Shown here one piece after another: positions 32,363 through 43,015 of a stretch of 64,000 bases of DNA. The stretch lies in NCBI GenBank assembly GCA_033439765.1, contig JAULSN010000008.1, positions 2,480,001 through 2,544,000 of the forward strand. Direction: 5' to 3'. Position 1 is the stretch's first letter. Each line of letters begins with the position of its first letter. The notes beneath the pieces were generated by a model. That model ran no database searches. It was given only the letters and a program-made list of their open reading frames with translations, and was not told the DNA's origin. Source of the DNA: Lasiosphaeria ovina. Taxonomy: Eukaryota; Ascomycota; Sordariomycetes; Sordariales; Lasiosphaeriaceae. Position numbers and translations under genes: made by a program.

Positions 32363-34336
32363 ATGTTGACTCCACCGACAACGGCAGAGCGCGCTCGCCG
32401 GAAGAGGACCAACACAGGTAATGCCTTGTTTACTTGTTTACTTGACACTGCATACCCTTCCGCTCCCCCGAGATTGCACTGCATACCACTTTATACAATG
32501 CTAACTCTGCGTCTAGGTTGCTTGACTTGCCGCGAGCGAAGAGTGAAATGCGACGAGGCGTCTCCCGCTTGCTTCCATTGCGAACGCCTCTCTCTCAAAT
32601 GTGAGCCGGCCGGCGAGTATGTACCGCGAAAGGAGCAGAAAGCCCGGAAGGTCAAGGAAGCCAGGGAACGGCCGCCGAAGATTATCCACGCAAAGACCAC
32701 CACAGATGGTGCTCTGATCTCGGCTCAAGTAGGATTTGGCTCCGTCCACTACAGCACGCCTTCCGTGTTCACTCATGGCCTGGGAGCCGATATCGCGGGC
32801 AACCCCCCTTTCCCGCCACCGCTAGAAGGGGATTTCCTCGAGGCCATGTTTGCCCCCTTTTCATTCTATCACCCTTCGCCCTTGTCTGACATGGCACTCG
32901 AGTCAATCGGACTCCTGGCCAGTCTACCCACTCTTCGCCCCCTCAGTGAGGATGAACACCGAGCACTAGACTACTACCAGAAGGAAATCGCCTTTGGCTT
33001 TGGTAGTAAGTCTCCTGCCTGGTCAACTCATGCAATACTCATGAAGACTGCGCGCCACAGCTCGGCCGTGCTGCACCTCCTCTTGGCAGCGTGCCTTGCC
33101 GAGATGGGATGGCTCAGCGAATTATTTCGTCCCATGCTTGATAGGGCAGGCGAGAACTATAGACTGGGCCGGCAGCTACTGGAAAGCGAGATCACAGATT
33201 CCACGGCCGATCCCCTGGTCATCATGGCGTCTTTCTGGTTCTTGTATCTGCAGCAACGCAGGCGAGCAACCAAATTCCACATGGCGTACGGGGAGCTGAG
33301 CCGGATGATGTCCGACTACTTCCACAAATACCAGCTGCACCAAATCCTGGCTTCGGCGCCCGAAGAAGAAGAAGAAGAAGCGACAACACAGACAGGCTCG
33401 GCCGGCGTCGTCTGCTCCGCCGACCGGAAAGCGCTGCTGGCCCGACTCACAAGCTGGCTTTTCTGGGCCGACGTGCAGTCATGCTTCCAGGGCGATGGTG
33501 GGTCCATGGCGAGGCTTCTGGCGCAGTCGACGTCACCTCAGGGCCTCCTCGATCTTTACGAAACGTCCAGGGCAACGCTGCAGCTGCACTGGGACGGCGA
33601 CTACCCCGACGACGAGCTGACTGACGACCTGCAGAACTCGAGCGCACTGGAGCTGATCCACCACACGTGGGTGCTGGTGCAGGAGATCAACGACGCGACG
33701 ACGACGACGACGACGACGGTGGGCGAGTCCTCCCTGCCCATTGCTATGGAGGCAGCTAGGGCCCGCGACATCAAGACGCGCATGGATGCGCTGCGGCGCA
33801 AGTACCCCATCAGCTCCGTGTTCCGCCTGGCCAGCTCGCCGACGCGCGTCAGGAATAGGCTGATGGCCAATGCCGACTGGGCCGTCGCGAACTACTATGC
33901 CCTGAGGATCTACTACTTCCGATGCAGTCTCGCCAGCGACGAGCTAGGCTTTGCGGCGACGGCGGCTTCTTCCTCCCCTTTGACCACCAACCACGCATCC
34001 TCCCCCAAACCACCCCGGGCTGCTGCTGCCATTGCCGAGACTGTCGACGAAACACTGCTCCTGATACAAAAGACGCTCGAGACGGGCGACCGGGGCCAGA
34101 CGGACCGCATGCAGTGGCCGCTCTTCTGGGTCGGCGTCGAGACCACCGATGGCTTCAAGCAGAGGTGCATTTTGGGCAAGTTGCGAAACAGGGAGCTCCA
34201 TGACGCGCTGCAAATCGTCTTCCTCGAGCAGGTCGGCGGTGCCAGGGCGAGCATCGCGAGGATCCGCCAGATCTGCCAGACCGCCTGCGTCACGGTCCCG
34301 GAGCCAGGTCTGGGCGTGTACGGGATGGAAATGTGA
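32363..34336 (+). CDS. Zn2Cys6 transcription factor
   Basis: Exons 32363-32417 and 32517-34336 give 624 residues. Splicing joins RTNTG to CLTCRERRVKCDE, forming a canonical CX2CX6CX5CX2CX6C binuclear zinc cluster at about residues 19-46, followed by a basic Lys/Arg stretch (about 57-75). The long C-terminal part resembles the fungal-specific regulatory domain (LDYYQKEIAFGFGSKS, LLLAACLAEMGW). A Glu run and a Thr run are encoded by GAA and ACG repeats. The intron (99 nt, GTAATG...GCTAAC...GTCTAG) contains no stop and is a multiple of 3, so unspliced RNA also reads through as 657 residues. Its target genes are unknown; no neighbour forms an obvious regulon. Confidence 0.9.
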   Translation: MLTPPTTAERARRKRTNTGNALFTCLLDTAYPSAPPRLHCIPLYTMLTLRLGCLTCRERRVKCDEASPACFHCERLSLKCEPAGEYVPRKEQKARKVKEARERPPKIIHAKTTTDGALISAQVGFGSVHYSTPSVFTHGLGADIAGNPPFPPPLEGDFLEAMFAPFSFYHPSPLSDMALESIGLLASLPTLRPLSEDEHRALDYYQKEIAFGFGSKSPAWSTHAILMKTARHSSAVLHLLLAACLAEMGWLSELFRPMLDRAGENYRLGRQLLESEITDSTADPLVIMASFWFLYLQQRRRATKFHMAYGELSRMMSDYFHKYQLHQILASAPEEEEEEATTQTGSAGVVCSADRKALLARLTSWLFWADVQSCFQGDGGSMARLLAQSTSPQGLLDLYETSRATLQLHWDGDYPDDELTDDLQNSSALELIHHTWVLVQEINDATTTTTTTVGESSLPIAMEAARARDIKTRMDALRRKYPISSVFRLASSPTRVRNRLMANADWAVANYYALRIYYFRCSLASDELGFAATAASSSPLTTNHASSPKPPRAAAAIAETVDETLLLIQKTLETGDRGQTDRMQWPLFWVGVETTDGFKQRCILGKLRNRELHDALQIVFLEQVGGARASIARIRQICQTACVTVPEPGLGVYGMEM

Positions 34337-35220
34337 GTACTGGGACAATACTGCTTTTGCATGTCTTCCTGTGTTTAGTTTAGGTAGCTCGGTGTTTGGT
34401 TGCCTTGGGTCCTCGGCGTTGCTTGTTTACGTGATAGGGGATGACTTATGACTGGCAATATTTGCCTCCTTTTTTTTTTAGCCTATAGTGACCAGTGACC
34501 GCATAGCCTCCAGCTGCTAGCATAGTGTGTATTAAGCGAACACCGCAGAACTAAACAACCCTTTCATCCCAGCTCCTAATTATGTGCATTTGAAACAGGA
34601 AGGGGGGGCTAAGAGCAAGTCTCCTCGAGTCGGCGACGGAAAAGCCACAGGCTGGGGCAAGCTCCATTTACCGTTGGATGATGCTGCAGAGCTCTACCAT
34701 TGGCCGTTTTACCGACCGCTAAGAGACAAGCCTCTTTACGCCTACTCGCAGTCGGCGAGACGCAGCGGTGGTGGGGTTGCGGGGCAAGCACACGACGATC
34801 AACTGCCAGTTTCCGGTTCACTGTTGCCGACGCCGGCCTCGCACCAACGGTTGAGGGAGGAACTATGTCCTGCTCTCTACGATCTTGGAAGACACACGTA
34901 ACATTCTTAGTACGATATACCTAATCGCTCTCTCACTCAGCCTTGCGAGGTCAAAACGGGACACCCGTCGCTTGCAGGAGCAGAGTCCGATTGGCCAGTC
35001 GAGCCGACGACGACCGAGCTGCTGGTGCACTTATCTCTCGTGTCGCCAGCTATAAAGCCGGCACATCCTCGCGTGGTCTGAAGCACGAGTTGAGGGACCT
35101 ACCTTTCCCACACACATACACACACAAGACTCACCGGCCTCACCCACACCACTTTCACCAGCTATCACCGACCGCATTTCCATTTCCAAGCACAGAGCCA
35201 AACACGGCACGACAGACACC
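34337..35220. other. Intergenic region with the M20 gene's promoter
   Basis: A TATAAA at 35051-35056 and a CA/CT-rich stretch lie before the M20 start. No gene is seen. Confidence 0.5.
35051..35056 (+). promoter_or_regulatory. Likely TATA box of the M20 peptidase gene
   Basis: TATAAA lies 165 bp before the ATG at 35221, with a CA-rich likely leader after it. Confidence 0.45.
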
Positions 35221-36441
35221 ATGGCCGAAGACTGGACCCAGACGATCAACGCCGAGATCAGCGGGAAGAGCGGCGAGATCTCGGCCATCAACAAGCAGAT
35301 CCACTCGCACCCGGAGCTGGCGTACGAGGAGCACCAGGCGCACAACGCCCTCGTGGCAACGCTGCACAGCCTCGGGTTCGACGTGACGGCGCACGCGTAC
35401 GGGCTCGCGACGGCATTCTCTGCCGAATTCGGGTCCGGCGGGCGCCTCGTGATCTACAACGCCGAGTACGACGCGCTGCCGGGGATCGGGCACGCGTGCG
35501 GGCACAACCTGATCGCGTCGTCGTCGCTGGCGTCGTTCCTGGGCGTGGCGGCGGCGCTGAAGGCGTCGGGCCTGCCGGGGCGCGTGCGGCTGTTGGGCAC
35601 GCCGGCCGAGGAGGGCGGCGGCGGCAAGCTCAAGCTGATCACGGCGGGGGCGTACGCCGGCGCGGCGGCCAGCCTGATGGTGCACCCGGGGCCGGGCCAC
35701 GTTCTCGAGGGAGGAGTGCGCGGCGTGGCGTTCGTGCGCATGCTGGCCAACGTCAAGATGCGCGCCTACTTCTCGGGCCGCGAGGCGCACGCGGCCATCG
35801 CGCCGTGGGACGGCGTCAACGCGCTCGACGCCGTCTGCCTCGCCTACAACGCCGTCAGCATGCTGCGCCAGCAGACGCGGCCGTACGAGCGCATCCACGG
35901 CGTGTTCCGTTCGGCAGGGGACCGGCCCAACGTGACGCCCGCCGAGTGCTGCGTCGAGTACTACGTGCGCAGCGCGACGCGCGCCGGCGCCGAGCGCCTG
36001 TGGCAGCGCGTGCTGAAGTGCTTCGAGGGCGCGGCCCTCGCCACGGGCTGCGAGTTGCGCACCGAGCCGCTCAACTCGTACGCCGACGTGCGGCCCAGCC
36101 CCGCGCTGTGCCGGGCGTATGTGGACGCCGCGCGCCCTGCGGGTTCTGTGGCGTATGCCGACCCGCCCGATTTCCTTGCCGGCAGCACCGACATGGGCGA
36201 CGTGTGCTACGAGTGCCCCGGCTTCCACGGCGCGTTCGGCATCGACACGGCTGAGGGCGATGCGAACCACACCAAGGGCTTTGCCGCGGCTGCCGGGACT
36301 GAGGACGCCTACCAGCGCGCCCTCGAGTGCGGCCGCGCCATGGCGCTCGTCGGATGGAAGGTGCTGGTTGATGATGTGTTTGCCGACGAGATGCACCGCG
36401 AGTGGCTCGCCGACATGAAGCTGGCCGCCGAGGGGAAGTGA
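35221..36441 (+). CDS. M20 family metallopeptidase/amidohydrolase (M20D-like)
   Basis: A single exon of 406 residues; the ATG is preceded by ACACC. Family features are IHSHPELAYEEHQAH, the metal-binding EYDALPGIGHACGHN, GTPAEEGGGGK with paired Glu, the dimerisation-domain motif FSGREAHAAIAPWDGVNALD, and a C-terminal HGAFGIDT. It resembles the peptidase M20 domain-containing protein 2/aminoacylase-like group, which cleaves amide bonds of N-acyl amino acids or small dipeptides with a di-metal centre. No signal peptide is seen, so it is probably cytosolic. The gene is very GC-rich in third positions, which opens long shadow frames on the other strand. Confidence 0.92.
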   Translation: MAEDWTQTINAEISGKSGEISAINKQIHSHPELAYEEHQAHNALVATLHSLGFDVTAHAYGLATAFSAEFGSGGRLVIYNAEYDALPGIGHACGHNLIASSSLASFLGVAAALKASGLPGRVRLLGTPAEEGGGGKLKLITAGAYAGAAASLMVHPGPGHVLEGGVRGVAFVRMLANVKMRAYFSGREAHAAIAPWDGVNALDAVCLAYNAVSMLRQQTRPYERIHGVFRSAGDRPNVTPAECCVEYYVRSATRAGAERLWQRVLKCFEGAALATGCELRTEPLNSYADVRPSPALCRAYVDAARPAGSVAYADPPDFLAGSTDMGDVCYECPGFHGAFGIDTAEGDANHTKGFAAAAGTEDAYQRALECGRAMALVGWKVLVDDVFADEMHREWLADMKLAAEGK

Positions 36442-36460
36442 GCAGACGAAAGGGGACAGC

Positions 36461-36496
36461 CGAGTTCGAGTTCGAGTTCGAGTTCGAGTTCGAGTT
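36461..36496 (+). repeat. Hexanucleotide repeat (CGAGTT)6
   Basis: Six units lie about 20 bp after the M20 stop codon, in its 3' untranslated region. Confidence 0.9.
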
Positions 36497-37130
36497 AGCT
36501 TTGTTAGGGATACCTTCGGTACCGAGGCAATGAAACTGTAACAAAAAGAAGGTTGAGAGACCACTTTGAAACGTGCTAGACTTTCCCGGCAAGGATAACG
36601 GCGAACGGGGTTAGGGTTGGTGGCGTATCCCTCGCCGCTGTTGGCCGCCTTCCCGGGCCTGCTCGGGAGTGTAATTGCGGATTGCGGCGAGGTTCCCGTT
36701 GTCAGTGTGGGGTTTAACACGCATGTTGGGAACCTTAACATCTTGCCCATGTGTCCATGTCAACGGCCCGAGGCCCAAAAATGCCAACGCCTGGTGTACG
36801 GATTATTAAGTGTAAGCTCGTCTTCTTTGACAACAAAAGACGAGACGAAGCATGAACTCGCGTCCCTGGAATGGGCAGCTCCATCGCTCCAGGCACCGCC
36901 CAGCAAGCCAGCAGCATGCGGCCACGGCTGCCATTGGCCAATCATGCGGCACGCACGCACCCGCCTCAGGCTGCTGACTGTTGCTGGTGCCCCCAAGAGA
37001 CAAGCCAGGTGGCAGGCAAGGAGGGCCAAGGCAGGCAATCACCGCAACCACTTTTCCTGACTCGACTTCCGAAAAGGCCGGACGGATCGATCGCCATCCC
37101 TGCTGCGCCAACCGCGCACGACCGACGCAC

Positions 37131-37160
37131 TGCACTGCACTGCACTGCACTGCACTGCAC
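37131..37160 (+). repeat. Pentanucleotide repeat (TGCAC)6
   Basis: Perfect units upstream of the YTP1-like gene, probably in its promoter. Confidence 0.9.
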
Positions 37161-37424
37161 GCCATACGCTCATTTTTACTTCATCCATCCCAAGCAGCTC
37201 CGGCGGCAGACATTCGATTGTCTGTCCTGCTGCTGTCCCATCCCACCGTCGCAGTGGCATCAGCCCAGAACCGCGCGTCCTGACACACAACGCCCCCGAC
37301 TCGACTCGACGGCTGCCCCTGAACACGCCACTGCCCTCGAACGCCCGCCCGCCCGCCAGCGGCCTACCCCAGCTGGTCGGCTCGATACGAAACCAACCGA
37401 AAGAGAAAAAAAACACTCGCGACC

Positions 37425-39317
37425 ATGACTCTCCACTCGCCGCGCCAGCCCGGCAGCGGCGGCGGCAGCAGCAGCAGCGTCGCTTTCGCCCCCGCCGCCG
37501 CCCGACACGGCCTCCTCTCTCGACTCCCTTCTCTCCCAGCAGCCGCCGCGACGACGACCGTATTAGCCCTCGCGGCCGCATTCATCCCCATGGCGTCGGC
37601 TCACGAACACGAAGAGGGCGGCATCGAGGAAGGGCATACCATATCGGGAGACCCTATTGTACGTTCTCCTTGGCTGTGAAGGCGGGGCGGGGCGTCCGGG
37701 CGGGCGGGTGGACCAGTGTGGTTGGCTGGACTGGCGCTCGACATTCCTCGTCTTGGTGGCCGGGCAAGGCAGGGCAGGGCCGGAGGGGGGCTTTTTCTGT
37801 GGGATATTGGCTGACTTGCTCTCTGCGACGGACAGGACGCGACACTATGGGCTCACATCTTTATCCAGATGCTGGCGTTTGGCCTGCTCTTCCCGCTGGG
37901 CATGGTCCTCGGGGTGCGTAACCTCCTCTCCTCCGTATCCTGCGCGGCGCCCTCCGAGGGACGATGGTACGTATTGTGGTTGGGCTGGTTGTTGACGGAG
38001 TGCGCAGATCATCAAGAGCCGGTGGCATGTCCCGGTGCAGGTCCTCAGCACGCTCATCGCGCTGCTGGGCTACGCTCTCGGCCATATGCACGGCGGCCGC
38101 AAGTTTGTCTCGTCCAACGTGCACTCCAAGTTCGGCAACACTGTCTACTTTTTCCTCATCGCCCAGATCGTCCTGGGCGTCTACCTCAAGCTGCATCTTG
38201 AAAAGGGCATCCACCGCCGCATCCGCCCTGTCGTCCGCATCCTGCACAGCGTCAACGGCAAGGCGTTCCCCGTCGTGTCGTGGACCCAGATGATCTTTGG
38301 CGGCATCACAGCCCTGGGCTTCTGCCAGGACGACCACCTCGGCCAGTGTCTTGCCCACTTTATCATGGGCAGCGCCTTTATTGCCTATGGCATCCTGCTG
38401 ACCATCCTGCTGCTCGTCGGCCAGTTGTGGCTGCGCCGCACTGGGCGCAGCCAGGAGTTCTTTGACAGCGTTGTCATCTCCGCCTGGGGCTGCGTGAACA
38501 CGTTTACCGAGCACCGGTGGGGAACGGCGTGGGTGCGGAACGACTGGCAGCACACGACCATGGGCATCGTCTGGTGGTGCGCGGGCCTGGCCGGTGTCTG
38601 GCTGAGCAAGGGCAGAGACGGGTCCCCCAAACGCAACTTTATTCCCGGATTCGTCATTCTGATGACCGGCTGGGCCATGTCTGCTCACCCGCAGACCATG
38701 CCCATTAGTGCCATGACGCACAAGATCTTCGGATACACGCTCATGAGCATGGGCTTCACCCGCATCATCGAGATCTCGTTTGTCCTGAAGGACAAGACCG
38801 GCGTCTCGGAGGACGGCACCGAGTTGAACAGCTTCCAATACGTTCCCGTTTTTGTAAGTTTTCCGCCGGAACCTGTGTGGGGCTTGTGTGTGTCAGAGAC
38901 TAATCCATCTCACAGCTTCTCTATGCCTCAGGCTTCCTATTCATGGGGGCGACCGAAGAGCAGATGGCTCTCGTGGCCGAGATCGGCATCGACCACGTCG
39001 CATACATCCTCATCCTGTATAGCTTGGCCTTTGTGGTGTTTCTGTTTGTCAACATCCTCATCTACGTCTACGACCGCTCGGCAAACGCGGCTACGTTCGC
39101 TAAGCCAACCGCAAATGGCCGGGCGCGCGTTAACGAGCGCGTGGAGGAGGGCCGCCTGCGCGACGCCGGCGAGTTCGAGCTCGAGGGTCTGATGAGCGAC
39201 GACGAGGACGAGGAACACGCCGCGCGCAGGAAGCTCCTGAGAGACGACGCGGCGGAAGACGATGCAGTGTTGGGCAGCCCCAGCACCCTGGGCCGGAACA
39301 GCGACCGCGTGGCGTGA
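37425..39317 (+). CDS. YTP1-like multi-pass membrane protein
   Basis: Four exons (37425-37658, 37836-37913, 38008-38853, 38916-39317) give 519 residues. The start is in GACCATG context. A low-complexity N-terminus leads into a hydrophobic signal (TTTVLALAAAFIPMASA) and a His/Glu-rich lumenal segment. Seven or more hydrophobic segments follow with conserved His (HVPVQVLSTLIALLGY, VHSKFGNTVYFFLIAQ, SWTQMIFGGITALGF, CLAHFIMGSAFIAYG). The tail is acidic and charged, probably cytosolic. This matches the DUF2427 plus Ytp1 arrangement, which is related to cytochrome b561/ferric reductase-type membrane domains. Function is unknown in yeast; haem or redox roles are inferred. Confidence 0.87.
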
Positions 39318-40490
39318 GCTCTAAGGGAGAAGGTTTAAAGAGAAATTTTTGGCGGTGATCTAAAGGGGGGAGCGATAGAGAAATCTTGGCACATTTGAGC
39401 GGGTATCTATTATATATAGCGTTGGCATGGCCGGTGTCGCTGCTTAATATGTGTGTGGTGATTACGGAGTTTCCGAGGCGGCTCGGTTTGGATGGGTGTT
39501 TTGCTTTTTTCTTCTTTTTTTACTTACATGCATTCGTATTTTTATATCTCTATGATAACACCGTTACCGCTATCACTAGTAAATATATTCCTATTCTTTG
39601 TTTAACTGTGTTCATTTTAGTGTGTGCGCGGTGATAGATATGCAGCCCAAGCCCCTGAACGCTTGATAGTTTGGTTCTTTAGTGCTTGGCAACATTGGAC
39701 ATCCGTTTCTTGCTGTAATATTCGGTATTTGTGCTAGAACTGCGGTACCCTGAGGTTTCTTTCGAGCGACTCCTCACCAAAATCGATTGGTCGTAATCGT
39801 TAATATTGCAAGGGCCTTGAGGAACCAAAATAACAAACATTCAGGGGCTGGGGTAGGTATATTAAGCTATTTCACATGAGTGATAGATTTAACGATAAAG
39901 CCCCTCCTTGAGCAGACGAAAGAAAAGATGTACTAGACTCTATATATAGTCTTTAAGTATACTCCGCGGCCCGGTGTTGCTGCGCCGTGTTCCGGCCCGA
40001 GAGTGTAGATCTACTATGTAGATGGATGGATAGGAGGTCTTAGCTAACAGCACAGAGTACGGATTCCTGCGGCGCGCACTGCACAGTGCGAGGCGGGCAA
40101 GGGCGCACGTCAGCGGCGTCCGTGCAAGTCGGCCAAGTGCGGGGCCCGGTGTTGCTTAAATCCACTTCATTTGCTGCTTGCCTGCTCGATGATCGTTTGA
40201 ATTCAGATTGAGCAGCGAGGTAGGATTAACGGGATGTTTTGGTAGGCTTGCCGTATTAGGTGATTGATAGGTTTTTGATTGGTTAGGCAGGGGCCAACTT
40301 TGCTCCGTATTACGGGATAACGTCATCACTTATCCCGGCAACGTCTCTCATGCATTTAATCACTTATCTACTCTGCTCGCCTGGCTGCTCATTTCAGTTC
40401 ACAAGTTCACACGCAGTTATTAAGTGAGAGGAAATATAGAGTACGCCAACGACATATATAAAGGATTTCTTGAGACGAAGACATCACATA
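39318..40490. other. Intergenic, no supported gene
   Basis: A 3' flank, then the upstream region of the GFA-domain gene. A TATATAAA at 40455-40462 is only 28 bp before that gene's first ATG. Confidence 0.5.
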
Positions 40491-41942
40491 ATGACCGATT
40501 CAGAAATGGACACCCAACCCAGCGACTCGGTGCAAATCACCGCGCAGTGCCTCTGCCGCACCCACACCTTCTCCGCCGTCGTCCCGCTCGCCAGCCTCCC
40601 CCTCTCGGCGTCGTGCTGCCACTGCGACTCTTGCCGCCGCGTCACGGGCGCCCTGTATTCGTCCGACGCTCTGTGGCCGAGCACCGACACCGCCGCCCTG
40701 CGCGCCCTGCAGCGATACGACTTGTTCCCGCGCAGCGGCGTCGCGGTGCTGTTCTGCGGGACGTGCGGTAGTCCCATGTTCTTTGAGGAGGCGCGCAGCA
40801 CCACCCAAGGGGGCAAGGCAGGCGGGGACTCCGACAAGGCAGGCGGGGACTCGGGGCCGACGTACGACGTGTTCACCGGCGTGCTCGGTGATCCCGTGCG
40901 GTCTGGCGCCGGTGGCCTTGGACGTGCAGAGGGACGTGGTGGGGACGAGAAGGAGGAGGAGAAGGAGGAGGAGCAGAGGGCTGCCGGGGACTTCCCGCCC
41001 CTGGTGCGGTTCAATGGCCACATCTTCGTCGGCGACACGCGCGACGGCGGCGCCGCGTGCTGGCTGCGCCGCATGAACGGGACTGCAGTCGCAGCCGAGG
41101 GCAACATAACGCAGCGCTGGCTTGGCCGCCGCGGCGAGAAGAGCGGCGAGGTCGCGGGCATGGATTACTGGCCGCCCCTGAAAGAATTGCCGGTGCCGGC
41201 CAGCGATGAGGATGGGGTGCCAGAAGACGACGGCGACGTGCCGATCCGGTGCCACTGTGGTGGCGTAAATCTTGTGTGGCGCGCGGGAAGGGCGAGGCGC
41301 GAGTTTGCGGCAGCGGCGGCGGCGGCGGCGGGCGACTTTGAGGGCAAAGTGGAAGGGTCGGGAGCCAGGCCCACCCAGCTGCCGTGGTTCGTCGATCCCG
41401 CCACGTACAAGAGCCTGGGCAGCCTCGACGGTTGCAACTCGTGCCGGCGGGCATCGGGCGCTGATGTTTTCAACTGGACGTTTGCGCTGGTCGAGCATAT
41501 CGACTTTGCTTCTGGCGGTAGCAGCCGGTTTCTGGAAGACAGCATCGCTTTGAAGGTGGCGGTCGGCGCTGCGGCAGGGGCGAGTTTGGGGGATGCCGGG
41601 CTGGGAACCCTGGCTTTCTATGCTAGCTCACCAGATGTGCAACGGTATTTCTGCAGCCGGTGCTCGGCCACTGTCTTCTACGCTGTCGATGAGCGGCCCG
41701 AAATGCTGGACGTGGCAGTGGGTCTTTTGCGCGCCCCAGACGGCGCACGCGCGGAGAACGCTGTGTCCTGGGCGCTGGGCGGGGATATTGGCTGGAGGAA
41801 TGACATGCTAGATGGGAACTGGAGAGAAGAGCTCGTCAAGGCTGTCGAGGATGACGCCGAGGAATGGCGTGTTGCGCGGGGCTACCCCAAGAACTGGCGC
41901 AGGGTAGACAGGGAAGCAGCCGAGAATTATTCTAGAGATTAG
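40491..41942 (+). CDS. Protein with two GFA/CENP-V-type zinc domains
   Basis: A single exon of 483 residues starting at ATG 40491 (MTDSEMDTQ). Two GFA-like modules are seen. The first, about residues 15-190, has CLCRTHTF, SCCHCDSCRRVTGAL and FCGTCGSPMFFE. The second, about 255-470, has CHCGGVNLVW, CNSCRRASGADVFNW and FCSRCSATVFYAVDE. Each has the Cys spacing that holds two zinc ions in the GFA fold. An acidic/Glu linker (KEEEKEEE) and a Gly/Asp-rich insert lie within the first module, encoded by local repeats. Named members include the formaldehyde-activating enzyme, but most fungal ones have no known substrate. I would not assign formaldehyde metabolism. Confidence 0.87.
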   Translation: MTDSEMDTQPSDSVQITAQCLCRTHTFSAVVPLASLPLSASCCHCDSCRRVTGALYSSDALWPSTDTAALRALQRYDLFPRSGVAVLFCGTCGSPMFFEEARSTTQGGKAGGDSDKAGGDSGPTYDVFTGVLGDPVRSGAGGLGRAEGRGGDEKEEEKEEEQRAAGDFPPLVRFNGHIFVGDTRDGGAACWLRRMNGTAVAAEGNITQRWLGRRGEKSGEVAGMDYWPPLKELPVPASDEDGVPEDDGDVPIRCHCGGVNLVWRAGRARREFAAAAAAAAGDFEGKVEGSGARPTQLPWFVDPATYKSLGSLDGCNSCRRASGADVFNWTFALVEHIDFASGGSSRFLEDSIALKVAVGAAAGASLGDAGLGTLAFYASSPDVQRYFCSRCSATVFYAVDERPEMLDVAVGLLRAPDGARAENAVSWALGGDIGWRNDMLDGNWREELVKAVEDDAEEWRVARGYPKNWRRVDREAAENYSRD

Positions 41943-42152
41943 TATTCAATCGTGCACCAGATGATTTGCCAAGGACGACACGTACATGAAACAAGTCGTG
42001 CTTCATTCTGGGGCTTTGAGAAAAAGAAGAAATAAGTTTGGTTGACAGTGGCTCACCCCCTCCCGCCCTCACCACGCCCCTAATTACATTCCAAATAACA
42101 CAAAAGTGAAAGGGAGAAGGGAAAAGAGAAAAGGAAATGTAAAACAATATAC

Positions 42153-42701
42153 TCAAGACCTCGAGAGGCTGACCCTATTCTTCTTAGTAGCGTCCAGGGC
42201 GTTAAGGTACGCTTCCTTCTGCTCTTTATATGCGGCCCAAATTGCTTTCAGTTTCCTAGGCTTTGTTTCGGGGGTATCGAGGTGTGTGATGTCTTTTTGG
42301 CCGTCGTCGTCGGTCAACAAGTCACCTTTGCCGCCGTTCCTTTCCTTCTCAGCTTCCCACAACTCGTCCATTCGGCGATCGTAAGCTGTTGGATCGACTA
42401 TGGCCTCGGGGTCTTCACGATGGGCCCTGTAGTTGATCTTAGAAAACTACTCGTCAATGGGAGTGTTGTAATCGCCGAAGTCGATCAAGAAGCCTAGACC
42501 CTGCCAATTACATGGATTCATGGGTTGGCAACGGCCGAAGCCTATCAGGCTAAAGAAGTCGAGCTGGCGTTTCACAGGATCCATCTCGGTCTTTGCAGCC
42601 GGGATGTACTCGTAAACCAGGGCAAAATGGCCCGTCTCGCAGTGGAAGTCCAAAGAGCCCCTGTGATCGCGGTAGTCCTTGCGGTCCCAGGGGCGGCACA
42701 T
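42153..42701 (-). pseudogene. C-terminal relic of an unrecognised fungal gene, one nonsense codon
   Basis: A minus frame from about 42701 reads CETGHFALVYEYIPAAK and FSLIGFGRCQPMNPCNWQGL, then meets a TAG just after DYNTPIDE (42447). It continues in the same frame as FSKINYRAHREDPEAIVD, WEAEKERNGGKGD and WAAYKEQKEAYLN to a stop at 42153. The TAG is what a C-to-T change of CAG would give. I do not recognise the family. Confidence 0.5.
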
Positions 42702-42704
42702 CCC

Positions 42705-43015
42705 CCGGCGTAGCCGGGCCGTTTGGTACTACAAAGTTCACCAACGACGAGGACAACCGCTGCAGCGTTCTCGAGACACCCTTTTTCGCCAACCAGGGCT
42801 GGTCTGGAGGACCGGCCTTCCACTGGTCCGCAGACGGCAAGGCCATTCTCGGTGCCATAGCCACAATGTGTGCGGGGCCCTTGCACGACTGTGTTGATGC
42901 CACGACCACAGTCCTCGCTGCCGGTATGCGAATTGGCGACTTGGTCACGTACGGCATTCTCAAGTGGGACCTTGGATGGGATGAAGAGTTGGGCTTCAGC
43001 AAGTCGCCAGAGTAA
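42705..43015 (+). pseudogene. C-terminal fragment of a trypsin-like peptidase domain
   Basis: The plus frame ending at 43015 contains FFANQGWSGGPAFHWSADG, which has the GxSGGP signature of serine peptidases and the following beta-strand pattern (KAILGAIATMC). No His or Asp motif precedes it. The sequence to the left belongs to a different relic on the other strand, so this is a truncated piece. It is not a close copy of the peptidase twins at 1-1804 and 9057-10614. Confidence 0.45.

Noticed and set aside
35155..36750. Minus-strand open frame of 531 codons
   Set aside because: It lies wholly opposite the M20 peptidase gene, is Arg/Ala/His-rich, and arises from the GC-rich third positions of that gene.
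40500..41498. Minus-strand open frame of 332 codons
   Set aside because: A shadow of the double GFA-domain gene, which has clear zinc motifs on the plus strand.
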